DNA from: Candidatus Sulfotelmatobacter sp.
Lineage (GTDB): Bacteria; Acidobacteriota; Terriglobia; Terriglobales; Acidobacteriaceae
NCBI GenBank assembly: GCA_030038255.1
Contig: JASHPH010000126.1
Coordinates: 1 to 58,181 of the forward strand
DNA length: 58,181 nucleotides
Direction: 5' to 3'
Below, one piece after another: positions 37,618 to 46,445 of this stretch. Position 1 is the stretch's first letter; every line of letters starts with the position of its first letter. The notes beneath the pieces were generated by a model that saw only the letters and a list, made by a program, of their open reading frames with translations, had not been told where the DNA came from and searched no databases. The translations under genes were made by a program, and so were the position numbers.

Positions 37618-37938
37618 ATGAGCAGACAAGACGCCGTAACGCTAGCCAGCCGTTCGCTCGCCCTGCTGCTGACACTATGGGTGCTCGCTGAGGTGTCTTA
37701 CTTGCCATCCGCAGTGTTGGCTTTTGGCCACTACGTTGGCCATGAGGTCTCTTCGTCGAGCAACGGCGAGTACTGGCAGTATTGGCGGCAACACTACCTC
37801 ATCGAACTCAGCTTCCTGGTGACACGAATTATCGGCCTCTCACTTATGGCAAGGTGGATCTACAAAGGAGGTCGGGAGATCAGGGAGCTCCTACTGCCGG
37901 ATGAACGTGAAGAAAACGTTGCTCGGCTTGAGCCGTAG
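37618..37938 (+). CDS. Small membrane protein of unknown function
   Basis: This 106-residue protein has two or three hydrophobic segments (about 12-38 and 66-82) and charged ends. A strong GGAGG ribosome site lies seven bases before the ATG. No family recognised. It is followed after 29 bp by the ABC ATPase gene and could be the first gene of that export operon. Confidence 0.7.
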   Translation: MSRQDAVTLASRSLALLLTLWVLAEVSYLPSAVLAFGHYVGHEVSSSSNGEYWQYWRQHYLIELSFLVTRIIGLSLMARWIYKGGREIRELLLPDEREENVARLEP

Positions 37939-37967
37939 GCAGCATCCTGATCCTGTAAAATTCCTGC

Positions 37968-38900
37968 ATGCCCGCCGCCATCCAGTGCCGCAATCTGCGC
38001 AAGACCTACGACGGCAAGGTTGAAGCCGTGCGCGGGCTCAACCTCGAAATCCAGGTCGGAGAATGTTTCGGCCTGCTCGGGCCGAACGGGGCGGGGAAGA
38101 CAACGACCATCGAAATCCTGGAAGGCCTGCTCGCGCCCACTTCGGGCGAAGTGTTCATCTTCGGCCATACCTGGCAGGAAAATGAGCGCGAGATGCGCGA
38201 GTGGCTGGGGATCTCGCTGCAGGAGACGCGGCTGTCGGAAAAGTTGAGCGTGCGCGAGACGATTGAGCTTTTTGCCAGCTTCTATCGCGAGCCCCGCTCC
38301 TCGGAAGAAGTGCTCGAAGAGCTCCAACTCACCGAGAAAGCCGACTCCTGGGTGGGCAAGCTTTCCGGCGGACAGCGACAGCGGCTGGCAGTCGCGACGG
38401 CTCTGGTGTGCAATCCCAAAATCTTATTCCTCGACGAGCCCACGACGGGCCTCGATCCGCAGAGCCGGCGCCAGCTGTGGGACATCATCCGTACTTTTCA
38501 GCGCGACGGCGGCACCGTCCTGCTGACGACTCACTACATGGACGAAGCCGAGCGCCTCTGTGACCGGCTGGCCATTGTGGACCACGGGCAGATCATCGCC
38601 GAAGGCTCGCCCGCCGACTTGATTGACCGGCTGGGCGGTCACCATGTGGTCGAGTTCTCGGTGAGCGGCAATTCCGACGGTGCATCGCTACAGGCCTGGC
38701 GCGGCTTGCCCAGTGTCGAGTCCGTGCGCGAGGACGAGGGCGTGATCGCTCTGAACGTAAAAGAGCCGCACCTGACAATTCCGGCGCTGCTTGAAGTGGT
38801 GGGCCAGAGAGGAAGCGAATTGCAACATCTGACCACGCGTCAGGCAAGTCTGGAAGATGTGTTCGTGCGTCTCACAGGACGCCATCTGCGAGATGAATGA
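37968..38900 (+). CDS. ABC-2-type exporter ATPase (DrrA-like)
   Basis: This 310-residue protein has Walker A GPNGAGKTTT (about 38-47), Q-loop ISLQE, signature KLSGGQRQRLAV, Walker B ILFLDEPTTGLD and a switch His (TTHYMDEAERL). A C-terminal extension of about 80 residues after the ATPase core is typical of DrrA/CcmA-type drug or lipid exporters. It pairs with the ABC-2 permease encoded at 39809, with a thioredoxin-like gene in between. Substrate unknown. Confidence 0.92.
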   Translation: MPAAIQCRNLRKTYDGKVEAVRGLNLEIQVGECFGLLGPNGAGKTTTIEILEGLLAPTSGEVFIFGHTWQENEREMREWLGISLQETRLSEKLSVRETIELFASFYREPRSSEEVLEELQLTEKADSWVGKLSGGQRQRLAVATALVCNPKILFLDEPTTGLDPQSRRQLWDIIRTFQRDGGTVLLTTHYMDEAERLCDRLAIVDHGQIIAEGSPADLIDRLGGHHVVEFSVSGNSDGASLQAWRGLPSVESVREDEGVIALNVKEPHLTIPALLEVVGQRGSELQHLTTRQASLEDVFVRLTGRHLRDE

Positions 38901-38940
38901 TACGAACGAAGAAATGATGCGCAGCAGAGTAGGGTTTCAT

Positions 38941-39801
38941 ATGAATCGCTCCATGAAGTTTTTTGCAATGCTTGTTCTGGCAGTCGCGGCGTTGGCATCC
39001 TATGGCTTCGCGCAAACGTCCCCTTCCAATGACACCACGACCTTCGCGCCGTTTCAGCAGTGGATAGGTGCGGTCCTCACCGGCGACGCAGCCACACTGA
39101 AGTCGCTCTACAGCATCGATCCCGCGGCAAAGATCCGCGTGAAAACCGTCATGCACGATGCCGATGCCGACACTAGTTTCTGGCTCGGTTTCAAATCACC
39201 AATCATGAAAGTCGAGATCGTGCGGCTCATCATCCGTCCCAGCAGAGCGAACGTCATCTTCCGCGCCGACGTGACTTCCGGCAACCAGGCCATCGCCGTC
39301 ACGGACGATCAGACCTGGCAGAAGCAAGGCGATCAATGGCGGCTTGTCTATTCAGAGCGGACCGATGTGCCCCAGCTTCCGCAGCCGGCGGATATGAAGA
39401 AAGATCTGTACCCCGCCGGCGTTGAGGCCCACGCCGAAATCAAGGAAGCCGAAGAAAAAGCCGCGAAAGAGCACAAACGCCTGCTGCTGGTGGTTGGCGC
39501 AAACTGGTGCTTCGACTGCCACGTGCTCGACCTGGCATTTCATAGTCCACAACTGGAGCCGATCGTGGCGGCGAACTATGAAGTCGTCCACATCGATATC
39601 GGACCCGACGGCAAGAAGAACGCCGATGTGCTGAAACAATTTGACGTCTCTCTCGACAAGGGAGTTCCGGTCGTAGTGGTTGCCGAAAGCGACGGCAAGG
39701 TCGTCTTCAGCCAGAAGAACGGCGAGTTTGAAGATGCCCGCGGCCTGACGCCCGAAGTCCTGGCTGACTTCTTGAACAAGTGGAAGCCGGCGGCAGAATA
39801 G
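38941..39801 (+). CDS. Exported thioredoxin-fold protein (WCFDC) with N-terminal NTF2-like domain
   Basis: This 286-residue protein has a signal peptide (about 1-24, ending GFAQ). Residues about 30-140 look like an NTF2-like domain, and about 165-286 form a thioredoxin fold with the active site NWCFDCHVLD (C190, C193) and a cis-Pro region KGVPVVVVAE. It is probably a periplasmic thiol-disulfide oxidoreductase. I chose the ATG at 38941, which lies after the ATPase stop; a longer frame overlaps that gene. Its place between ATPase and permease suggests it acts on the export product or shares its regulation. Confidence 0.82.
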   Translation: MNRSMKFFAMLVLAVAALASYGFAQTSPSNDTTTFAPFQQWIGAVLTGDAATLKSLYSIDPAAKIRVKTVMHDADADTSFWLGFKSPIMKVEIVRLIIRPSRANVIFRADVTSGNQAIAVTDDQTWQKQGDQWRLVYSERTDVPQLPQPADMKKDLYPAGVEAHAEIKEAEEKAAKEHKRLLLVVGANWCFDCHVLDLAFHSPQLEPIVAANYEVVHIDIGPDGKKNADVLKQFDVSLDKGVPVVVVAESDGKVVFSQKNGEFEDARGLTPEVLADFLNKWKPAAE

Positions 39802-39808
39802 GAATCGT

Positions 39809-40918
39809 ATGAGCGTTGCCCAGGAAACTCCGGTCGAAACGGTAAAGACGTTCCCGACGCCTCCGCGGCGCAATGGCCGCTGGGCGGGCTATTGGCACCT
39901 GCTGATGGCGCGCATGCTCGAACTCAAGCGCGAACCGGAGGTCGTCTTCTGGGTCTTCGCGTTTCCGCTGTTGCTTGCTCTCGGCCTTGGCATCGCATTC
40001 CGCAACAAACCCGGGAATGCTGCATCCGTCGCAATCGTTGGCGATTTCGCCCAAGAGGCACAGGCTCTGCTCACCCGCTCGCCACAACATGAACAATTTA
40101 AGGCGCAAATCGTCAATGAGGCCGAAGCCGAGCAAGGTTTTCGCCTTGGCAAATTCGATTTAGTCGTAACCCCTTACGGGGAGGGCGTGGTCGAATACCG
40201 TTACGATCCAGCGCGTCCGGAGAGCGTGTTGGCACGCGCCGAAGTCGACGATGCTCTGCAAAGAATGGCAGGGCGTCAGGATCAATTCCGCGCGATTTCC
40301 ACGGCATCGTCCGAGCCCGGCTCGCGCTACATTGATTTCCTCATTCCTGGCTTGCTCGGCATGAACCTGATGAACTCGGGCATGTGGGGCATCGGCTTCG
40401 CGCTCGTGGACATGCGCCAGCGCAAGCTGCTGAAGCGCTTCGTGGGCACGCCCATGCGCCGGGGAGATTTTCTGCTGGCGATCATGACCAGCCGCCTCGT
40501 GTTGATGGTGCTCGAAGTCGGCTTGCTGCTGGTGTTCGGCATTCTTCTATTTCACATGCGAGTGCTCGGCTCGCTCGCCGCCATTGCGCTGATTGCCGGC
40601 CTTGGATCGCTGACGTTCGGCGGCATCGGCCTGCTCACTGCCAGCCGCGCGCAGAAAATCGAGTCCATCAGCGGCCTGATCAACCTGGTCATGATGCCCA
40701 TGTGGATCTTCTCCGGCGTGTTCTTCTCCTACGAGCGCTTTCCGGCGGTGATTCATCCGCTGATCAAAGCCCTGCCGCTCACCGCGCTCAACGACGCCCT
40801 GCGCGCCTGCATTCTGGAAGGCACGCCGATCCTGAACCAATGGCCGCGCTTATTGGTGATGACTCTCTGGGGAGGGATTTCCTTCGTGCTGGCGCTGAAG
40901 TGGTTCCGCTGGACGTAA
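39809..40918 (+). CDS. ABC-2-type exporter permease
   Basis: This 369-residue protein has one N-terminal helix (VVFWVFAFPLLLALGLGIAF, about 46-65), an extracytoplasmic loop of about 110 residues, and five C-terminal helices including FLIPGLLGMNLMNSGMWGIGF and LINLVMMPMWIFSGVFFSYERFP. This is the usual ABC-2 layout. It begins seven bases after the thioredoxin-like gene and partners the DrrA-like ATPase. Substrate unknown. Confidence 0.9.
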   Translation: MSVAQETPVETVKTFPTPPRRNGRWAGYWHLLMARMLELKREPEVVFWVFAFPLLLALGLGIAFRNKPGNAASVAIVGDFAQEAQALLTRSPQHEQFKAQIVNEAEAEQGFRLGKFDLVVTPYGEGVVEYRYDPARPESVLARAEVDDALQRMAGRQDQFRAISTASSEPGSRYIDFLIPGLLGMNLMNSGMWGIGFALVDMRQRKLLKRFVGTPMRRGDFLLAIMTSRLVLMVLEVGLLLVFGILLFHMRVLGSLAAIALIAGLGSLTFGGIGLLTASRAQKIESISGLINLVMMPMWIFSGVFFSYERFPAVIHPLIKALPLTALNDALRACILEGTPILNQWPRLLVMTLWGGISFVLALKWFRWT

Positions 40919-41044
40919 ATCAGAAAAGGCCGAACTAACTTCTTCTGCTTTCTTACTTGACCCAACAGCCCCGCTTGGCCCCGTCCGCGCATTCTGAGAG
41001 AAGTTACGAACGAGGCCGTCTGCGGTGCTTGCGAGATAGTGCAG

Positions 41045-41275
41045 TTACGACTTGACGGGCTTGGCAGCTTCCTTCCTTACTTTCGCCCAGCGTCGTCTTT
41101 GCGCCTCGGCAATCCGCCGACGGGCTTCCTTGCTCAAGACACGTTTTGTGCGCTTGAGTCCGTTGCCGCTGGCGTGGCCGAGGGCATTTAATGCCTTCCC
41201 CACACGCTCCATCTCTTTCTCAAGACGGGCGTACTCACTCCGCAGGGAAGTGACTACTTTGTTCAGCTTGGTCAT
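41045..41275 (-). CDS. Small basic coiled-coil protein
   Basis: This 76-residue protein starts MTKLNKVVTSLRSEYARLE and has a heptad-like N-terminal half. The C-terminal half, LSKEARRRIAEAQRRRWAKV, is strongly basic. GAGGGGG lies six bases before the ATG, fixing the start. The LSxxARRRIAxAQRxRWAK pattern recurs in short proteins of this bacterial group, as far as I recall. Nucleic-acid binding is plausible but unproven. Confidence 0.7.
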   Translation of the reverse strand: MTKLNKVVTSLRSEYARLEKEMERVGKALNALGHASGNGLKRTKRVLSKEARRRIAEAQRRRWAKVRKEAAKPVKS

Positions 41276-41385
41276 AGTTACCCCCTCATCGATATCAAGG
41301 CTAACATGACCGGACGCGATCTCACTGAAAATTAAAAGCGGTCGCGTTGCAACGCGGGACAGAGAAAAGAAAGAATGCGCCTCAG

Positions 41386-42018
41386 TTATTCCGGCGACCA
41401 CTGCAAGAACAACAGTCCCTGTACTTTGCTGAGATCTTCTGTCGTGCGATCGAATACGACTTCCCGCCGCGAATCGGAGTAGCGCGTATCCCAGAGCAGG
41501 AGCTTGCGGATTACAGTTCCCTGTGTGTAGCCCTGGTCGTCTCCGTACGCGACCCATTGATAGACCAGGCCGTGGACCACGTACACGTGCGAATTCCACT
41601 GCATCAGCATCGCATGTTGGTTGAGGATACTGGTGATCAGGTCTCCGGAATTGGCCTGATCGGAAGTGACATACCGCGCCGTCACCTTGATGGGGCGACC
41701 ATCACCCATCAGATGTCTCCCGTTGAGCTTGGTGGCGACATCCTTCAAAGAATGGGGGTCTGCCGCCTCAGCGCTGTCCACGAGTGCGGAATCCCTCCCG
41801 CAGCAAATCTCAGGGTCGTGGAGTACGGTGTCGAGCGAAGTTAGTAAGACATCGGAGGAGTGGGGCGTGCGCGCCATCAAGGATGGCAGGTCGTGCACCT
41901 CAATCTCAACATCCTGGTTCAAAATCTGCCCGGGTGCGAAGCCACCCAGGGCAAGGCTGAGCCCGAGTAACTTGGCCTTCCCCCAAAATGCCGGCCAGCA
42001 GCAGCGGAGTCTGGTCAT
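41386..42018 (-). CDS. Secreted protein of unknown function
   Basis: This 210-residue protein has an N-terminal signal-like segment (LLGLSLALGGFAPGQ). The mature region holds two cysteines (PEICCGRD) and a C-terminal beta-rich stretch (WNSHVYVVHGLVYQWVAYGD; KVQGLLFLQWSPE). AGGAGG lies six bases upstream of the ATG, so the gene is clearly expressed as called. No family recognised. Confidence 0.7.
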   Translation of the reverse strand: MTRLRCCWPAFWGKAKLLGLSLALGGFAPGQILNQDVEIEVHDLPSLMARTPHSSDVLLTSLDTVLHDPEICCGRDSALVDSAEAADPHSLKDVATKLNGRHLMGDGRPIKVTARYVTSDQANSGDLITSILNQHAMLMQWNSHVYVVHGLVYQWVAYGDDQGYTQGTVIRKLLLWDTRYSDSRREVVFDRTTEDLSKVQGLLFLQWSPE

Positions 42019-42155
42019 ACGCCACCTCCTGCTCCCTCTAATTGTAGGTTGTCTAGAGGCGGTTGCCAGCGGCTTTGCGTAACTTTACATCCATGCGGAC
42101 AGGGCCTTCGGATCGTGGGATGGTTACCCGACGCCGCTTATGATCCCGGACCACC

Positions 42156-43796
42156 TTATCCAACCGATGGCAGAAACCGCGGCGCCTGCCGTGCCTTGGT
42201 CGCCTGTTCGAATGAATAAGCCAGCTTGATCAGCACAGGCTCGCTCCATGCGCGGCCGAAGAACGAGATTCCCACCGGCAGCCCGGAAATGAAACCGGCA
42301 GGTACATTGATGTTGGGATACCCGGCCACGGCTGCGGCATTCGAACTGCCTCCGGCCACGTGATCGCCATTGATCAGATCCGTGAGCCATGCCGGACCAC
42401 CCGTCGGAGCCACGATGGCGTCGAGCTGGTGCTTATCCATGAGCGCGTCAATGCCCTCGATGCGCGCTAACTGACGATTCTTCGCGACTGCATCGGTGTA
42501 CTCTTTTTCTGTCAGGGGGCCTTTGGCTTCTGCCTTGAGAAATAAGTCCTGCCCGAAGTATGGCATTTCTTTCTGACGGTTGCGCTCGTTGAAGTCAATG
42601 ATGTCCTTCAGCGTTCGTACCGGCGCGCCCGGACCCAGGCGCGACAGATAGGCATTCAAGTCGGCTTTTAACTCATACATGAAAACCAGTAACTCGCTTT
42701 CATCGAATTTTCCGAGCGTCTCAATATCCGCGGGATCGACCAGCGTTGCACCTTGTTTCTTGAGCACGTCGAGCGCCTGCTCCATGAGTGCGTCGACAGC
42801 GTCGTTGAATCCAAAGTATTTTCGCGCGACTCCGATGCGCGCGCCCTTCAATCCGTTCGGATCGCAGAATTGCGCATAGTCGGTTTGTGCCTTGCCGGCG
42901 CTCGCCGAAGTCGCCGCATCCTCTGGATCCACGCCTGTCAGCGCGCCCAGCAAAATTGCCGCATCGCGCACGGTGCGGGACATCGGGCCGGCGCCATCCT
43001 GGCTGTGGGAGATGGGAATGATCCCGCTGCGGCCGACCAGTCCCACGGTCGGCTTGATCCCAACGAGTCCGTTCGACGACGAGGGGCAAACGATCGAACC
43101 GTCCGTTTCCGTGCCGATCCCCACAGCGGCGAGATTCGCGGAAATGCCGGCTCCGGTGCCTGAACTCGACCCGCAGGGATTTCTGTCGAGCGCGTAGGGA
43201 TTTCGGGTCAAGCCGCCGCGTCCGCTCCATCCGCTGGTGGAGTGGCTGGAGCGAATGTTCGCCCATTCGCTCAGATTGGTCTTGCCCAGAATTACCGCGC
43301 CCGCGGCGCGCAGCCTCTGGGCGACAAGAGAATCTTTGGGAGGTTTTGATCCCATTAATGCCAGCGACCCGGCCGTGGTCATCATTCGGTCCGCGGTATC
43401 GATGTTGTCTTTGATCAGCACGGGAATGCCGTGCAGCGGCCCGCGCGGACCCTTGGTTTTCCGCTCCTGATCGAGCGCATCGGCAATGGCCTCGGCTTCC
43501 GGGTTTATTTCAATGACCGCATTGATCGCGGGGCCCTGCTTGTCGACCTCCGCAATACGGGCCGAATACTTCTCCACCAGCGATCGGGCAGTGAATCGGC
43601 CGGAATTCATTCCATCCTGCAATTCGCCGATCGTGATCTCCTCGAGCTCGAACGGTTTCATCTTTGGCGTAGCAAGCGCCACTGCTTCGTCCACCCGGCC
43701 CGCGCCCAGAGCGGGATAAATCGTGGCGGCTGCGCCGGTGCTGATCATTGTCTGCAAGAAGGTGCGGCGGGAAGGGACGCAGTCGGATTTGGGCAT
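42156..43796 (-). CDS. Tat-exported amidase (amidase signature family)
   Basis: This 546-residue protein has a twin-arginine signal (SRRTFLQTMISTGAAATIYPA). The amidase-signature core carries the Ser-cisSer-Lys triad: Lys in GIPVLIKDNIDT, the glycine/serine-rich GSSSGTGAGISAN and nucleophile Ser in GTETDGSIVCPSS. Homologues hydrolyse amides or peptides in the periplasm; the substrate here is unknown. The start is ATG 43796, chosen because it begins just before the Tat motif; a longer frame runs to 43877. Confidence 0.88.
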   Translation of the reverse strand: MPKSDCVPSRRTFLQTMISTGAAATIYPALGAGRVDEAVALATPKMKPFELEEITIGELQDGMNSGRFTARSLVEKYSARIAEVDKQGPAINAVIEINPEAEAIADALDQERKTKGPRGPLHGIPVLIKDNIDTADRMMTTAGSLALMGSKPPKDSLVAQRLRAAGAVILGKTNLSEWANIRSSHSTSGWSGRGGLTRNPYALDRNPCGSSSGTGAGISANLAAVGIGTETDGSIVCPSSSNGLVGIKPTVGLVGRSGIIPISHSQDGAGPMSRTVRDAAILLGALTGVDPEDAATSASAGKAQTDYAQFCDPNGLKGARIGVARKYFGFNDAVDALMEQALDVLKKQGATLVDPADIETLGKFDESELLVFMYELKADLNAYLSRLGPGAPVRTLKDIIDFNERNRQKEMPYFGQDLFLKAEAKGPLTEKEYTDAVAKNRQLARIEGIDALMDKHQLDAIVAPTGGPAWLTDLINGDHVAGGSSNAAAVAGYPNINVPAGFISGLPVGISFFGRAWSEPVLIKLAYSFEQATKARQAPRFLPSVG

Positions 43797-44105
43797 GTTA
43801 TTTTGACGTCTTGCGGAGAAGATTGACCTGTCGCGGGAATATTTAAGCATGAATTCGCATGTCGAGTTCAGGCTCACCCTGCAAGTTGTAGCCGCTTGTC
43901 TCCAGTGATAAGCTACCTTCGTCGAGCGGGAGTAGTTCAGCGGTAGAAGGCCAGCTTGAGCCGTTTAGCAGGCGTGAGCGAGTCCGGGGTCTCCGGCGCG
44001 CGATATTCGCGTGACGGAGTGGGGAGGGGGAACCTGCTGGCGAAATCCTGAGCGCAGTTTGCGAAGGATCTCCAACGCTTGATACAGTGATTCTTGTTTG
44101 ACTGA
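43797..44105. other. Intergenic gap upstream of tRNA-Gly
   Basis: No convincing protein gene. It holds a truncated tRNA-Gly copy (43926-43957) and a degraded AATCCTGAGCGCAG...GCGAAGGATC repeat at about 44044-44074. The antisense frame over the tRNA copies is spurious. Confidence 0.6.
43926..43957 (+). pseudogene. Truncated tRNA-Gly 5' half
   Basis: GCGGGAGTAGTTCAGCGGTA and the following bases match the intact tRNA-Gly at 44106 for 32 positions with a single mismatch, then diverge in the anticodon loop. There is no matching 3' half or acceptor closure, so it is not a functional tRNA. Confidence 0.75.
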
Positions 44106-44180
44106 GCGGGAGTAGTTCAGCGGTAGAACGCCAGCTTCCCAAGCTGGATGTCGCCGGTTCGATCCCGGTCTCCCGCTCCA
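44106..44180 (+). tRNA. tRNA-Gly (anticodon CCC), CCA encoded
   Basis: The acceptor GCGGGAG pairs with CTCCCGC. The anticodon stem CCAGC/GCTGG encloses TTCCCAA, giving anticodon CCC (codon GGG). The T arm is GCCGG-TTCGATC-CCGGT. Discriminator T and an encoded CCA end the gene at 44180. Confidence 0.95.
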
Positions 44181-44508
44181 TAGTTTGTGTCAACCTTCAC
44201 TCCTCTTTTGTCAGACTGACTACGAGCAATTCCCGCCTCGTCCTACCTTTGCTTCTTCTTCGCGTGCCGAGGGATATTCCTGAGTCCCCTTTGTGATCTC
44301 TGTCACCTTGTCATCTCCAGCAGTTACTTTGGTTTGCGCAAAATCGTAAAACCGTGATTCGGATCACCGATAAACGTGACGTGGGCCATTTGCCTACACC
44401 GTGCTGTCGCAGAAGATAAGTTACGGATAGCGAGAGATGTGACCGGTTGAGGCCACGTCCCGGTAGACCGCCGAGCCGAACCAGGCGGCGGGGTTGGGGA
44501 GGCTGTAA
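44181..44508. other. Intergenic gap between tRNA-Gly and tonB
   Basis: No ORF, repeat or recognised riboswitch. A small GTGAT-TCGG-ATCAC hairpin lies at about 44356. It presumably carries the tonB promoter, which I could not define. Confidence 0.4.
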
Positions 44509-45402
44509 ATGAAAGGCACAATCGACATCCACGAACCGCCAGTACGCGAAACGGAAACTAAGGAAGCCAAACCGGCCAGCCGACCGACAGCCGCAGTGTT
44601 GCCACGGGCGGAGCTCGTGATCGGGCCACCGTTACCGCCGCGGCCTATGTTTGCCGACAGCCTGTTGGAATTTGGATGGCAGCGCAAGCGGAAGGCTCTG
44701 GCGACCACAACCTCGTTTATTTTGAACGTCTTGATGGTCTCATTGTTGCTGATTACGCCGCTGGTGTTTACGCAGAGCCTGCCCAAAGCGCAGTTGCTGA
44801 CCTTCCTGGTGGCGCCGCCGCCCCCGCCCCCGCCGCCTCCTCCGGCCGCAGCGCAGCAGGTGCAGAGGGTGCTCAAGCAAATTCAGACGGATATGCTTTC
44901 GACCGGGCAGTTGCGGACGCCCGCGAGGATTCCGCAGAAGGTCCAGATGATTAAGGAAGAAGAAGCGCCGCCGCCAATGCCTGCCACGGGTGGGGTTATC
45001 GGAGGAGTTCCGGGAGGAATTCCGGGCGGGCAACTGGGAGGTGTCATTGGAGGTATCGTGAGCGCCACGTCAAGCCTTGCGGCTGTCCCGAAGCTGGTGA
45101 CCGCGGTGCCGCAGCGCGTGCGCATTTCTCAGGGTGTGACCAAGGGTTTGCTCATTCATCGCGTCGAGCCGGTGTATCCACCGCTGGCCAGAGCGGCACG
45201 AGTGCAGGGTGAGGTCATCCTGACAGCGATCATCGACACCAATGGCGCGATCAAGAACCTGCAGTTGGTGAGCGGGCATCCCATGCTGGTGCCGGCAGCG
45301 ATTGGTGCCGTCCAGCAATGGCGTTACAAACCGTACCTTCTGAACGGGCAACCGGTCGAGGTAGAGACCACCATTACGGTGATCTTCTCGCTCACAACAT
45401 GA
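44509..45402 (+). CDS. Energy transducer TonB
   Basis: This 297-residue protein has a cytoplasmic N-terminus of about 65 residues and one transmembrane helix (ATTTSFILNVLMVSLLLITP). A run of ten prolines and a Gly-rich segment (GGVIGGVPGGIPGG) follow, then a C-terminal TonB domain (VEPVYPPLARAARVQGEVIL ... AVQQWRYKPYLLNGQPVEV). It transmits proton-motive force to outer-membrane receptors such as the one at 10.7 kb. GGGGAGG lies six bases upstream. No exbB/exbD is adjacent. The long cytoplasmic N-terminus is unusual for classical TonB. Confidence 0.92.
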   Translation: MKGTIDIHEPPVRETETKEAKPASRPTAAVLPRAELVIGPPLPPRPMFADSLLEFGWQRKRKALATTTSFILNVLMVSLLLITPLVFTQSLPKAQLLTFLVAPPPPPPPPPPAAAQQVQRVLKQIQTDMLSTGQLRTPARIPQKVQMIKEEEAPPPMPATGGVIGGVPGGIPGGQLGGVIGGIVSATSSLAAVPKLVTAVPQRVRISQGVTKGLLIHRVEPVYPPLARAARVQGEVILTAIIDTNGAIKNLQLVSGHPMLVPAAIGAVQQWRYKPYLLNGQPVEVETTITVIFSLTT

Positions 45403-45438
45403 AAGGGACAGGCGCCAGGAGAGCGCCAGGAGTGAACT

Positions 45439-45930
45439 ATGCCTGCTGAATATACTTATCGCGTTTCGGCTTGGTGGACTTCAGGCCGCACCGGACTGGC
45501 CAAGTGCGAGTCCTCTCCCAACACAATTCACTTCTCCGAGGCCGCGGAACTGGGCGGCCTGCAGGGCCGCTGGACGCCGGAGCAGTTGCTGCTGTGCGCC
45601 CTGGCCGGCTGTTTCACCACCACATTTCACGAAGTGGCGCGCAGTGCGCACTTCGACTTCACCGATCTCGAGGTCGAGATCGAGGGCTGCGTGCGCCGCA
45701 GCCGGACTGCCGGCTGTAACTTCAGCGAAATCCTGATCCGGCCCCGGCTGACCGTGCCGTTTGAGGAGCAGCGCGAAGCCGGGTTGGCGTTGCTGCGGCG
45801 GACGAAAGCCGGGTGTATGATTTCGCGCGCCATCACCGTCCCGCAGACGCTGGAACCCTCTGTGGAAGCCGGCAAGGTGCCGGTCGAGGGCTGGACCAGC
45901 CAGGACGCGGCTTTAAAGGTCGGGGTCTAA
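45439..45930 (+). CDS. OsmC-family peroxiredoxin-like protein
   Basis: This 163-residue protein has the OsmC/Ohr fold signatures: PEQLLLCALAGCF with C58 and RRTKAGCMISRAI with C126, the reactive pair that reduces organic hydroperoxides. The length is slightly above usual. It begins a co-directional run leading into the RsbRD-N-like and CoA-transferase genes. Detoxification of fatty-acid or organic peroxides is the expected role; substrate not determined. Confidence 0.87.
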   Translation: MPAEYTYRVSAWWTSGRTGLAKCESSPNTIHFSEAAELGGLQGRWTPEQLLLCALAGCFTTTFHEVARSAHFDFTDLEVEIEGCVRRSRTAGCNFSEILIRPRLTVPFEEQREAGLALLRRTKAGCMISRAITVPQTLEPSVEAGKVPVEGWTSQDAALKVGV

Positions 45931-45962
45931 AGCCGCCCGCGTAGTAGCCGAAGGGGGTGATT

Positions 45963-46433
45963 ATGATGTTCTCCTACAGATTGGTCCGTCTGATCGAATC
46001 CCATGCTGACGCGCTCGCCAACGGACTGGAGGAAAAAGTCCAGACCAGTCCGCAGGTGACCCATTTTCGCTATATTCCGCCGCACGAACTGCGCGAACGC
46101 GTGTACGAAATCTATCGCCATCTGGGCGAATGGCTGCTGGGCAAGAATGAACTGGATATCGAGCACCGTTACCGCGAGATCGGTGCCCGGCGTGCCGGCC
46201 AGAAGATCCCGCTCAGCGAAGTGATCCAGGCCATCGTCCTGACCAAAGAAAACCTGTGGGAGTTCCTGAAGAGCGAGGCCGTCATGGACCGCGCCGTGGA
46301 AATCATGGGTGAACTGGAGCTTCTGCAAATGCTCGAGATGTTTTTCGACCGTGCCATCTACTATGCTTCTGTGGGGTATGAAGATGCAGTAGCGCGCGCG
46401 GCGCAGGAACAGGAAGAGCTGCGCGTTCGCTAA
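45963..46433 (+). CDS. RsbRD-N-like helical sensory protein
   Basis: This all-helical protein of about 156 residues starts MMFSYRLVRLIESHADALANGLEE and includes PLSEVIQAIVLTKENLWEFLKSE and LLQMLEMFFDRAIYYASVGYE. The pattern fits the N-terminal sensory domain of RsbRD-type stressosome or histidine-kinase regulators, here without an effector domain. An AAGGGGG site precedes two adjacent ATGs. It lies 12 bases upstream of the CoA-transferase gene, so it is probably a regulator or allosteric partner of that operon. Confidence 0.68.
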   Translation: MMFSYRLVRLIESHADALANGLEEKVQTSPQVTHFRYIPPHELRERVYEIYRHLGEWLLGKNELDIEHRYREIGARRAGQKIPLSEVIQAIVLTKENLWEFLKSEAVMDRAVEIMGELELLQMLEMFFDRAIYYASVGYEDAVARAAQEQEELRVR

Positions 46434-46445
46434 GGGGACGAAGTA

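Noticed and set aside
43843-44193. Minus-strand ORF of 116 codons with an ETGIEPATSSLG-type sequence
   Set aside because: This is the well-known false protein read from the antisense of tRNA-Gly and its truncated copy; the repeated STAELLPL segments are just the tRNA 5' half translated twice.
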